Shown here piece by piece: positions 16,142-24,400 of a stretch of 24,870 nt of DNA. The stretch comes from Bacteroidota bacterium. Its GTDB lineage: Bacteria; Bacteroidota; Ignavibacteria; Ignavibacteriales; Ignavibacteriaceae. The position numbers and the translations under genes are program-made. The stretch covers positions 1-24,870 of the forward strand of contig JAEXTA010000054.1 of the NCBI GenBank assembly GCA_023453665.1. The letters run 5' to 3'. Numbering within the stretch: position 1 is the stretch's first letter; each line of letters begins with the position of its first letter. Under the pieces are notes generated by a model. It was given only the letters and a program-made list of their open reading frames with translations, searched no databases and had not been told where the DNA came from.

Positions 16142-16363
16142 ATGATTTGGACCGTAGAACTTGCAGCCTTTCTTGATGATGCACCATGGCCGGCCACAAA
16201 AGATGAATTATTAGAATATGCTGATAGAATAGGCGCACCTTATGAAGTAATTGAAAATCTTCAGGAACTTGAAGATTCTGAAGAACCTTATGAATCAATT
16301 GAGGACATCTGGCCGGACTATCCTACTGACGAAGATTTCTTTTATAATGAAGATGACTTTTAA
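16142..16363 (+). CDS. Small, highly acidic DUF2795-like protein
   Basis: A 73-residue protein starting 1 nt after the M23 peptidase stop. The segment L-D-D-A-P-W-P-A-T-K-D-E-L-L-E-Y-A then IGAPYEVIENLQEL matches the DUF2795 helical pattern (P-A-T-K-D-E-L then A... gA...). By my count it has 24 Asp/Glu and only 2 Lys/Arg, giving a net charge near -22, with the acid concentrated in the C-terminal half that runs YESIEDIWPDYPTDEDFF. No signal peptide or TM helix is present. DUF2795 has no clear assigned activity that I know of. It sits between the M23 peptidase and the clamp-loader subunit gene. Confidence 0.7.
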   Translation: MIWTVELAAFLDDAPWPATKDELLEYADRIGAPYEVIENLQELEDSEEPYESIEDIWPDYPTDEDFFYNEDDF

Positions 16364-16365
16364 TC

Positions 16366-16383
16366 AGGCTTGAGGCAAAGCCT
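16366..16383 (+). other. Hairpin just upstream of the holB start
   Basis: AGGCTT (16366-16371) and AAGCCT (16378-16383) are perfect 6-bp complements with a 6-nt GAGGCA loop. The loop holds the nearest SD-like GAGG, and the ATG begins 4 nt after the hairpin. It could affect holB translation; a 6-bp stem could also arise by chance. Confidence 0.35.
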
Positions 16384-16387
16384 TTAT

Positions 16388-17524
16388 ATGACTGATTTTC
16401 TAAACGAAGTGAAAGGGCAGGAACAGTCAAAAAAAATAATACGGTCAATACTAAACACTTCCAAGATTCCACATGCATTTTTATTTACAGGCAAAGAGGG
16501 GATTGGCAAATTCCATTTTGCTATTAAAATGCTCCAAACTATTAATTCACAAAATTCCTCTGATAAGGAAAAGGATTTAAGGAATCAGAAGTTAATCCTA
16601 AGGTATGCGGAACCATTGGTTAAATTAATTTTCGCTCTTCCACGTGGTAAAAATGAGAATGACTCAAGTTCGCCATTTGAAAAACTTAGTCAGGATGAAA
16701 TTCAGCTCATAACTTCAGAACTCGAAACAAAAATAATAAATCCATATCATAAGATTGTTATTCCAAAAGCAAATGATATTAAGATAAGTTCTGTGAGAGA
16801 TATTAACCGTTTTTTATCATTCAGTTATGATGATGTTAAATTCAGATCAGTGATAATTATTGATGCTCACTTAATGAATGAGCCATCACAAAATGCTTTA
16901 CTGAAAAATCTGGAGGAACCTCCGGATGGTGTTTTATTCATACTAATTACTCCTTATCCTGAGCAATTAAGAGAAACAATCAGATCACGCTGCTGGCAAA
17001 TTAATTTTCAAACGTTGGAAGCTGGTGAAATTTCTGAAATACTTAATATTTATTATTCCGTAGAAAAAAAACTATCAGAAAAGATAGCCGCCTTTAGTAA
17101 TGGTTCAATTGAAAATGCTCTTACTCTTCTGGATTATGACATAGACAAGCTTTTGGAACAGACCATTTCGTTCCTTCGCTTTTCATTAGGCGGCAGGTTT
17201 GATGAAGCACTTATTACCGGAAATTGGTTTATCTCTCAGGAAAAATCAGATATGTTGAAAATTCTGATTTCACTGATATTAACCTGGTTGTCAGATGTGG
17301 TCAGATCACGAAAAGGTGATAACAATATATTTTTTAATGAGTATTCAGATACAATAAAAAAATTTAATAGCAGATTTCAGAATATTTCTCTTTCAGAAAT
17401 TATGTTTGTCTTAGATCAACTCTCATCTGAAATTGATAGAAATGTTAATCAGAATATCATACTTTTAAAAATGGTTTATGAATTAGCTTTTTTGATTTCG
17501 CGTAGTCCGGCCAGAGTGGCTTAA
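16388..17524 (+). CDS. holB: DNA polymerase III clamp-loader subunit delta'
   Basis: An AAA+ family clamp-loader protein of replication. The order is a P-loop-like GKEGIGKF at 35-42, a Walker B-like IIIDAH around 157-161, then LEEPPDGVLFILITP, and the SRC motif S200-R-C202 (TIRSRCWQ), which in delta' supplies the trans-acting arginine finger. The last P-loop position is Phe instead of Ser/Thr, consistent with a subunit that does not hydrolyse ATP, as known for delta'. The helical C-terminal collar covers about 240-378. I chose ATG 16388; the upstream in-frame TTG 16370 has no better ribosome-binding site. With this start the length is 378 residues, somewhat longer than E. coli HolB. It is distinct from DnaX tau/gamma, which would be longer. 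Confidence 0.82.
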   Translation: MTDFLNEVKGQEQSKKIIRSILNTSKIPHAFLFTGKEGIGKFHFAIKMLQTINSQNSSDKEKDLRNQKLILRYAEPLVKLIFALPRGKNENDSSSPFEKLSQDEIQLITSELETKIINPYHKIVIPKANDIKISSVRDINRFLSFSYDDVKFRSVIIIDAHLMNEPSQNALLKNLEEPPDGVLFILITPYPEQLRETIRSRCWQINFQTLEAGEISEILNIYYSVEKKLSEKIAAFSNGSIENALTLLDYDIDKLLEQTISFLRFSLGGRFDEALITGNWFISQEKSDMLKILISLILTWLSDVVRSRKGDNNIFFNEYSDTIKKFNSRFQNISLSEIMFVLDQLSSEIDRNVNQNIILLKMVYELAFLISRSPARVA

Positions 17525-17601
17525 TAATTTTTATTACTCTATACAATCAAATCCCGAATTTTTATAAATTAATTTTCAATAAATAATAATCCGGATCAAT
17601 T

Positions 17602-18780
17602 ATGAAAAAAGTAGTTATTGTTTCAGCAAAACGTACAGCAATTGGTTCATTTGGTGGGGTTTTATCCTCGATATCAGCACCTTTGTTAGGTTCAGTTGCA
17701 ATAAAGTCAGTGTTGAATGACACAAAACTCAAACCCGAAATGGTTGATGAAGTTATAATGGGGAATGTACTCGCTGCTGGACTGGGACAAGCTCCAGCAC
17801 GTCAAGCAGCGCTGTTTGCAGGACTCCCTGAAAAGACTGAATGTTTAACTATCAACAAAATGTGCGGCAGTGGCTTAAAATCAGTAATGCTGGCTCATCA
17901 GGCAATTTTATGCGGTGACGCTGAAGTAGTAATTGCCGGAGGTATGGAGAGTATGAGTAATGCACCATACCTGCTGGATAAAGCACGAAACGGGTACAGG
18001 CTTGGTCATGGTGAAATTAAAGATTCTATGATTGTAGATGGATTATGGGATGTATATAACAACATTCATATGGGTAATTGTGCTGAATTATGTGCCAAGG
18101 ATTTTAATTTTAGAAGAGATGAACTTGATGAGTTTGCTATCTCATCTTATAAAAAATCATTGAGTGCTCAGAAAGATGGAAAGTTCAATGATGAAATAAC
18201 CGCAGTGACTGTTAAAACCAAAAGCGGGGAAGTGGTAGTTATTGACGATGAAGAACCATCTAAAGTGAATTTCGAAAAAATCTCTTCACTTAAACCTGTA
18301 TTCCAAAAAGATGGAGTAGTTACAGCAGCTAATGCTTCAAGTATAAATGATGGCGCAGCGGCAGTGATGTTAATGTCAGACGATAAAGCAAAAGAACTTG
18401 GATTGGTACCATTAGCAGAGATAGTTGCACAGAGTTCTGCCGCTAAAGCACCGGTTCAATTCACCACGGCACCCGCTGATGCAATTCAAAAGGTTTTGAC
18501 TAAAGCTAATTTAAGTTTAGAAAATATAGATCTCTTTGAAATTAATGAAGCTTTCGCAGTTGTTTCTCTTGCTATAAATAAAATTCTCGGACTTGATAAT
18601 AAAAAGGTAAATGTTAATGGTGGAGCTATCGCTCTTGGTCATCCAATTGGTGCCAGCGGAGCAAGAATACTCACAACATTAATTTATGAAATGAGTAAAA
18701 GGCAAAGTAAGTATGGACTTGCTTCATTATGCATTGGCGGCGGCGAAGCTTCAGCTATGATTATCAAAAATTACAAATAA
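17602..18780 (+). CDS. Acetyl-CoA C-acetyltransferase (biosynthetic-type thiolase)
   Basis: Condenses two acetyl-CoA to acetoacetyl-CoA, or cleaves it in reverse. The catalytic residues of type II thiolases are present: C88 in NKMCGSGLKSV, H347 in ALGHPIGASG and C377 in SLCIGGGEAS. The N-terminal KRTAIGSFGG and the 392-residue length are those of AtoB/PhaA/ThlA-type enzymes. The longer trifunctional-enzyme thiolases are about 400-430 residues, so this is more likely a biosynthetic thiolase. Substrate chain length cannot be read from sequence, so I give no symbol. A 77-nt AT-rich gap separates it from holB, which suggests a new transcript; the 3-hydroxyacyl-CoA dehydrogenase gene follows 15 nt later. 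Confidence 0.92.
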   Translation: MKKVVIVSAKRTAIGSFGGVLSSISAPLLGSVAIKSVLNDTKLKPEMVDEVIMGNVLAAGLGQAPARQAALFAGLPEKTECLTINKMCGSGLKSVMLAHQAILCGDAEVVIAGGMESMSNAPYLLDKARNGYRLGHGEIKDSMIVDGLWDVYNNIHMGNCAELCAKDFNFRRDELDEFAISSYKKSLSAQKDGKFNDEITAVTVKTKSGEVVVIDDEEPSKVNFEKISSLKPVFQKDGVVTAANASSINDGAAAVMLMSDDKAKELGLVPLAEIVAQSSAAKAPVQFTTAPADAIQKVLTKANLSLENIDLFEINEAFAVVSLAINKILGLDNKKVNVNGGAIALGHPIGASGARILTTLIYEMSKRQSKYGLASLCIGGGEASAMIIKNYK

Positions 18781-18795
18781 TATTTAGGGAGAAAA

Positions 18796-19647
18796 ATGAC
18801 TATCAAACAGGTTTCTGTAATCGGTGGTGGAACAATGGGTAATGGAATTGCTCATGTTTTTGCTCAAAAAAATTTTAACGTAAATCTGGTTGAAATGACT
18901 GATGAATTGGGGCAAAAAGCAATTAACACAATTGCTTTAAATCTAGACAGACAAATAAAAAAGAATATTATAACTGAACAGGAAAAGTCCGTTATTATTT
19001 CCAGAATAAGAGTTGTGACTGGTATAGATTCAACACCTGATGAATCAGATTTAGTTATCGAAGCTATATATGAAAATAAAGAAGCTAAACTGAATATTTT
19101 TAATAAGTTAAATCAGAGGCTTAAATCTGATTGTATTTTTGCCTCAAATACATCTTCAATTTCTATAACTGAACTTTCTAAAAATAACCGACCTGAAAAA
19201 TTTATCGGTATGCATTTTATGAATCCTGTTCCTATGATGAAATTAGTAGAGATAATCCGCGGATATTCAACAAGCCAGGATACATTTGATAAAATTAAAG
19301 ATTTATCAATTGCATTGGATAAAACTCCGGTTGAAGTTTTTGACTATCCTGGGTTTATATCAAACAGAATATTAATGCCAATGATTAATGAAGCGGTATT
19401 TGCGTTGATGGAAGGTGTTGCAGACAAAGAAGATATCGATACAGTAATGAAATTAGGAATGAATCATCCAATGGGACCATTAACTTTAGCAGACTTTATT
19501 GGTTTGGATGTGTGTTTATCGATTATGGAAGTATTATATAATGGCTACAACGATTCTAAATACAGACCTTGTCCATTACTAAAAAAGATGGTAGCAGCAG
19601 GTAAATTAGGTAGAAAATCCGGAGAGGGATTTTATAAATATCAATAG
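18796..19647 (+). CDS. hbd: 3-Hydroxybutyryl-CoA dehydrogenase (3-hydroxyacyl-CoA dehydrogenase family)
   Basis: Reduces acetoacetyl-CoA to 3-hydroxybutyryl-CoA with NAD(P)H, or the reverse. The Rossmann fold begins GGGTMGNGIAH (G10-x-G12-x2-G15). Catalytic His140 lies in GMHFMNP and Glu152 in KLVEII, the His-Glu pair of the family, and ASNTSSIS and YPGFISNRIL are also conserved. At 283 residues it is the stand-alone Hbd/PaaH size, with no enoyl-CoA hydratase fusion. A good TAGGGAGAAAA ribosome-binding site precedes ATG 18796. Paired with the thiolase upstream, it suggests the acetyl-CoA to 3-hydroxybutyryl-CoA segment of butyrate, PHB or fatty-acid metabolism; no crotonase, acyl-CoA dehydrogenase or PHB synthase is in the window. 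Confidence 0.93.
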   Translation: MTIKQVSVIGGGTMGNGIAHVFAQKNFNVNLVEMTDELGQKAINTIALNLDRQIKKNIITEQEKSVIISRIRVVTGIDSTPDESDLVIEAIYENKEAKLNIFNKLNQRLKSDCIFASNTSSISITELSKNNRPEKFIGMHFMNPVPMMKLVEIIRGYSTSQDTFDKIKDLSIALDKTPVEVFDYPGFISNRILMPMINEAVFALMEGVADKEDIDTVMKLGMNHPMGPLTLADFIGLDVCLSIMEVLYNGYNDSKYRPCPLLKKMVAAGKLGRKSGEGFYKYQ

Positions 19648-19704
19648 AGATTTATTTAGTTCTAATAGAATTGGTTGTCTTATAATGTATATTATGTAAA
19701 CTAG
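19648..19704. other. Convergent intergenic junction between hbd and the ftsY operon
   Basis: A 57-nt AT-rich gap where the plus-strand run ends and the minus-strand operon ends. Only short weak palindromes are visible (TTCTAATAGAA at about 19660 and ATAATGTATATTAT at about 19682); no GC-rich stem with a T-tract was found, so I cannot name an intrinsic terminator for either side. Confidence 0.5.
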
Positions 19705-19908
19705 CTAATTGCCTCCGAATTTCAGGTAGAGGTAAATTACAAGGATCAAAAAAATAATCCAGATAACCGGACTTCTCTTCTTCCTTTTATGTTTCAGAGT
19801 TCTTGAAAATCCTAATTTCTTTTTTTGTTTTTCTTTTGGATCATCTTCTGGTTTATAAAATCTTGTCGGGTAATCAAACACTCTATGTCTGGGTCTTTTC
19901 ATTAACAT
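19705..19908 (-). CDS. Small cationic membrane protein downstream of ftsY
   Basis: A 67-residue protein with a basic N-terminal half and one hydrophobic segment near the C-terminus (about residues 48-63, VIWIIFLILVIYLYLKF), so it looks tail-anchored with the basic part in the cytoplasm. The beginning RHRVFDYPTRFYKPEDD resembles small Bacteroidota membrane proteins that have a basic lead and a F-x-Y-x-x-R-(F/Y)-Y motif, some of which I recall being named riboflavin synthase beta subunits in databases; I do not think it is an enzyme. Gene spacing to ftsY is 2 nt. An internal ATG at codon 3 is an alternative start. Function unknown; a membrane-docking role is speculation. Confidence 0.6.
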   Translation of the reverse strand: MLMKRPRHRVFDYPTRFYKPEDDPKEKQKKKLGFSRTLKHKRKKRSPVIWIIFLILVIYLYLKFGGN

Positions 19909-19910
19909 AA

Positions 19911-20858
19911 CTACACATCCTTGTTATCAAATAGTGCATCGATAAAAAGTTTGCCATCAAATTTTTGAAGATCATCAATACCTTCGCCAACACCAATATA
20001 TTTTACCGGTATTTTTTTATTCTTACTTATTTGGAAAATCACTCCACCTTTAGCTGTGCCATCAAGTTTGGTTATTATCAATCCGGAAATATCTGTAACC
20101 TTAGAAAATTCTTCAGCCTGCTGAATTGCATTCTGACCCGTATTTCCGTCTAAAACTAAGAAAGTTTCGTTCGGAGCATAGGGCAACACTTTGTTCATAA
20201 CTCGTTTAATTTTATTCAGCTCATCCATCAAATTAATTTTTGTATGAAGTCTTCCAGCCGTATCAATTAAAACAATATCGTAATTCTCTTCAACAGCTTT
20301 CTTAATAGTCTCAAATGTAACTGATGAAGGGTCAGCGCCTTGTTCCTTACTTATGATTTCGACTCCGGCTCTGTTTGCCCAAACAATCAATTGTTCATTT
20401 GCTGCTGCTCTGAATGTATCGGCGGCTCCGACAATTACTTTTAATCCGTCACTTTTAAAATTATGCGCAAGTTTACCGATTGTTGTCGTCTTCCCTGCTC
20501 CGTTTACTCCAACCACAAGAATAACATAAGGTCTATGTGAGTACTTATCAGAATTATTTTTCGTTTCACCGTTGCCATCTATGATTATTTGAGAGAGTTC
20601 TTTTTTTATTGATTCAATAAACTCAGTTACTGAACGGTCTTTTTCTTTTTTTAGTCTTTCTCTCGCACTTTCAATTATTTCGGTAGCGGTATCGTAACCA
20701 ATATCTGAGGTAATTAATATCTCTTCAATTTTATCCAGAATATTTTCATCAACAACAGCTTTACCTGTAACGGCTTCATTTATAGCTACAACAATTTTCT
20801 TTCTTGTTTTGTCCAGCCCTTCTTTCAGTTTGTTGAAAGCTGAATTAAAAATGCTCAT
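19911..20858 (-). CDS. ftsY: Signal recognition particle receptor FtsY
   Basis: SRP receptor GTPase that brings ribosome-SRP complexes to the inner membrane. The four-helix N domain covers about 1-95, beginning MSIFNSAFNKLKEGL. The G domain has P-loop GVNGAGKTT at 117-125, DTFRAAA at 147-153, DTAGR at 199-203, TKLDGTAKGG at 263-272 and GVGEGIDDL at 289-297. At 315 residues it lacks the long acidic A domain found in E. coli FtsY. SRP itself (Ffh) is distinguished by an M domain that is absent here. Start ATG overlaps the pgsA stop by 4 nt (ATGA), with GGGAGAAC upstream, so the two are coupled. Confidence 0.97.
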   Translation of the reverse strand: MSIFNSAFNKLKEGLDKTRKKIVVAINEAVTGKAVVDENILDKIEEILITSDIGYDTATEIIESARERLKKEKDRSVTEFIESIKKELSQIIIDGNGETKNNSDKYSHRPYVILVVGVNGAGKTTTIGKLAHNFKSDGLKVIVGAADTFRAAANEQLIVWANRAGVEIISKEQGADPSSVTFETIKKAVEENYDIVLIDTAGRLHTKINLMDELNKIKRVMNKVLPYAPNETFLVLDGNTGQNAIQQAEEFSKVTDISGLIITKLDGTAKGGVIFQISKNKKIPVKYIGVGEGIDDLQKFDGKLFIDALFDNKDV

Positions 20859-21418
20859 GTTCTCCCTGTTTTTATAAACTCAAATGCTCTTATTGTATAA
20901 CCAAAGAATGAAATAAATATCAGCGCGATACTGGAATAATACAAGATGATGAATATCAGACTGGTTCTGTCAACGTTTAAGAGAATCAGTAGAATTACTA
21001 TGCCTATAATTATGACAGTAATTTTACCAAGAATATTAGATGGAAGAACTTTACCGATTTTCCTGGTTATAAAAATTCCACCTGTAAATATCAGTACATC
21101 TCTTAACAAAATCATCCAGAAGTAATAAGCTGGAATTTCACCAATCAGGAATAACTTTATCACTATCACCCCAATAGCAATTTTATCAGCTAGAGGGTCA
21201 ATAATTTTTCCGAATTCTGTTACTTCATTCAATTTTCTGGCAAGATATCCATCAAGTATATCTGTGAATGAAGCAAATAAACACAGTGCAAATGTTATTA
21301 ATCTTATAGTCGGGTCTTCAAAATAATCCAGCAAAAACCAAAATGGTATTGCCATCAGAAGTCTGAAAATACTGAGTAAGTTAGACCAGGTATTTATTTC
21401 GCTTAGTTTGATAATCAT
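20855..21418 (-). CDS. pgsA: CDP-alcohol phosphatidyltransferase, probably phosphatidylglycerophosphate synthase
   Basis: An integral-membrane enzyme that transfers a phosphatidyl group from CDP-diacylglycerol to an alcohol such as glycerol 3-phosphate, in anionic phospholipid synthesis. The full signature D-G-x2-A-R-x8-G-x3-D-x3-D is present as D56-G57, A60-R61, G70, D74 and D78, plus D53. Several hydrophobic segments (about 15-30, 38-53, 83-98, 104-117 and two more after 125) match the six-TM fold of the family. The 187 residues fit PgsA. A different acceptor alcohol (for example inositol or serine) is possible, but PgsA is the common case at this length. It overlaps ftsY by 4 nt and the protease gene before it by 4 nt. 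Confidence 0.82.
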   Translation of the reverse strand: MIIKLSEINTWSNLLSIFRLLMAIPFWFLLDYFEDPTIRLITFALCLFASFTDILDGYLARKLNEVTEFGKIIDPLADKIAIGVIVIKLFLIGEIPAYYFWMILLRDVLIFTGGIFITRKIGKVLPSNILGKITVIIIGIVILLILLNVDRTSLIFIILYYSSIALIFISFFGYTIRAFEFIKTGRT

Positions 21419-24400
21419 TTTAGTACTGCAAACTTACCAAGTTTTTCTTCAACTTCTGCATTTGCTTCATCAATTCTTACAATTCTGTAAATATATATCC
21501 CGGAATCAAGCAGCTCTCCGTTAACATTTTTCAAATCATACTCATATCCGCCATTGCCGTCGGTTTCAATGATCTCTGCAATATACTTTCCGCTTACGGA
21601 CCAGATGTTTATTTTCGCTCTTTGAGGGAGGTTGGCAAACATTAAAATACCTCTTCCGCCATCAATTTTTGCAGGGTTAGGATAGACATATACATCATTA
21701 AGATCTTTTGCAAAGGAAGTTAATACAATATAACTTCCGGCGCCTTCATTAATTTTTAATGATCCGGAAGTTGCAGAAGATGTCAACCCGATAATCTGAA
21801 GTCTGTATTCCCTTCCGATTGAACCGACTGGTTTTTGTTTGTTAACATTAAGATAAATTATCCGCGAATCATTTTGATCAATATCAACAGAAGTTACATT
21901 GTTCTCAGGTTCAAACTTGTAGTTATTTACGTTTGCTGCTGTTGTAGCATCAACACTATAATTGAAAACTACTTTTATTCGGTTCGGATTGAGCAGTTCA
22001 AATGATGATATGTAGAATGATTCTACCTCAGGAACAGGAACTACATTAAAATCCAAAGTATCAGTTGTAATTGGTGAGCCATAAAGATCTTTAATGTTTT
22101 TTACAATTAACTTTTGTTGACCTTCCGGCAGGTTTGTATTAAATGTAAGCAGATATGAATACTGAGTATTTGGTGATACTGAATTTGGAAAACCTACACT
22201 GACAATCTCAAATGATTGAAGATTCTCGATCACATTTTTCATCTTTTCAGTGAATCTTACAATCACGCTTCTATTACTGTTACTATAAGCACTATCAGGT
22301 TTACCCGGAGTGTGTGAATAAACTTCAATTGTTTTGCTTAACGCTGAATAAGGCTCTGGCTTTGTGGGATCGTATGCCTGAATTGCATAATAATAAAATG
22401 AGTTGCTTAAAACATTTGAATCGTTAAATTCTCTTTCAGAAACAGAATCAACCAAAACTATATTATCGGGTTCCATTCCTTTATACACATAATATTTTGT
22501 ACCGGTACCCTGCCACATTAATTTTATATTTTGTGTACTTGTATTATATCCTGTAAAATTAACAGGTGCTGCAGTTCTGTTAGAATTTGTGAATTCAAAA
22601 AATCTATATGAATCATTAATTTTAAAACATATTTCGGTAACTCCATTCTGATTTAAATCACCAGAGAATACATTTTTAGTATTTGATCCTTCGGCATAAA
22701 AAATAATTTTATCTTCACCATTTGTATGCTTTATGATGTATGAGGAAGGGAATATATTTAATATTAATTCATCATTACCGTCGTTATCAATATCAACAAA
22801 TTTAAGAGACTGATAAATGTCTGCACCTACACCAAGTCCGCCTCCATATCCTTCCGATTGATCAAGAAAAACTTTTTGCATTAAGATGGTAGGAGAATGA
22901 TTATTGAAGGTAACAATAAGCAACAAAAACGCTGGGGCAATCGAGTTTGTACTGTAGAGTATAGCAATATCTTTTTTACCATCGCCATTATAGTCACCGC
23001 TACTTAATATGTCCTGTTGAAAAACCGGTGAAAGTCCATATACATTCATACTATCAGATTTATTAATATTTAACCCGAGATTTACCTTATAACTTTTAAT
23101 ATCACCATCATCATCAACAAACCAGATTTCTTTTATTCCATCATTGTCAATGTCATCAACCAGCATACTTCTCGTTGTATAGTTTGAACCGAAAGAATCG
23201 GGTCGGGCAGTATAGAAAGTTGAATCAACTAAGCTTGTACTTAAATCAGAATTCAATTTCCAGATAAGATAACGATCGGGAGACTCATTTTGTGTGATGA
23301 GATATTTTGTTCCATCATTCAATAATTCATCAATGAGTACCGGATAAAATAATTTTGTAGTCGAATCTTTTTTACTAAATGAAAATGAACCGGATTGAGT
23401 CTGCTCAAGCAATACAATATTGGACTGATTAATGGTCAGAAGATCCTTGAGTCCATTATTATTAAAATCACCATAATGAAGTGGAAACCGTCTGAGTAAT
23501 GAATCTGTTTGATGTTGAATGAATTGTTCGTTTTCAAGTGTATAGTTGAAGAATACAAAATCTACACCTTCTCTGAAGGGTTGAGAGAGTATTTCATTAT
23601 TGTTATTAGATAAAAAGCTTACAGGCTCTTTATATATCACTGTCCCGTCAGTTAAAAGAAAAGGCATCTGAGAATATTGCGTTTGCTCTGGTAATTCTTC
23701 CGTTGGAATAAGGAATGGCAAATTGTTGTTTGTTGAATCAACCACTGTAGTTTTTAATCCGGCAAGATTCTCAGCTTCAAAATATACCTGGTATAAAGTA
23801 TTGGGTTGAACAATTTCAGTTGGTATAAATCCGTAGTGAAGATTTTTTACAAATTGATTGTTGGTATTAAAGCCATCAAGTGTAACGTAACTATAATTGG
23901 TTTCTCCATATACGCGGTAATACATCCTCATTATTGAAGATTGGTTTGTAAAAAACTCAGCGTTAATGGTTGATCTTTCACCATAATAAATTGGTCCCAA
24001 TCCAACTTCAACTACCTCTGGCGCTGTTCTCATAATATGGAAGTGTACTCTTTCTTCTAAAGTTCTTCCATTATTAAGTGTCACAATTAATCTCAGTGTA
24101 TATATTCCATCTGTGTAACCGCTAATATTTAATCTATAAATTTCAGTTTCATCAAGTTGATTCAATCCATTGGTGATCAAAGGAGTCCATGTTGTTGGCG
24201 TTATATCACTTCCGACCTGTAGTGAGTAATTTACAAAGTAAGGTGAAAGAACAGTTGCTCTTATCGGGAGTGTATCGGCGTTTGTTGCATAGTCCATTAA
24301 AGGAAAACTAAAACCAATTTTTGATGGAGCTAAAACTCTCAGAGCTCTTTCAAGATTTAATCTGCCTGCACCACTTCTTAAATCCCATCCGGCACTCATT

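Noticed and set aside
16366..16387. Intrinsic terminator after the DUF2795-like gene
   Set aside because: The hairpin has a short T-run but is 4 nt from the holB ATG and has only six base pairs, so termination there would cut off the next gene; it fits better as a translation-level structure or chance.
16142..17524. Small acidic gene plus following gene as a toxin-antitoxin pair
   Set aside because: The downstream gene is clearly a clamp-loader subunit with the SRC motif and the small protein fits DUF2795, so there is no toxin candidate.
17525..17601. Promoter for the thiolase gene
   Set aside because: The 77-nt gap is a plausible place for one, but it is so AT-rich that no -35/-10 pair with proper spacing stands out.
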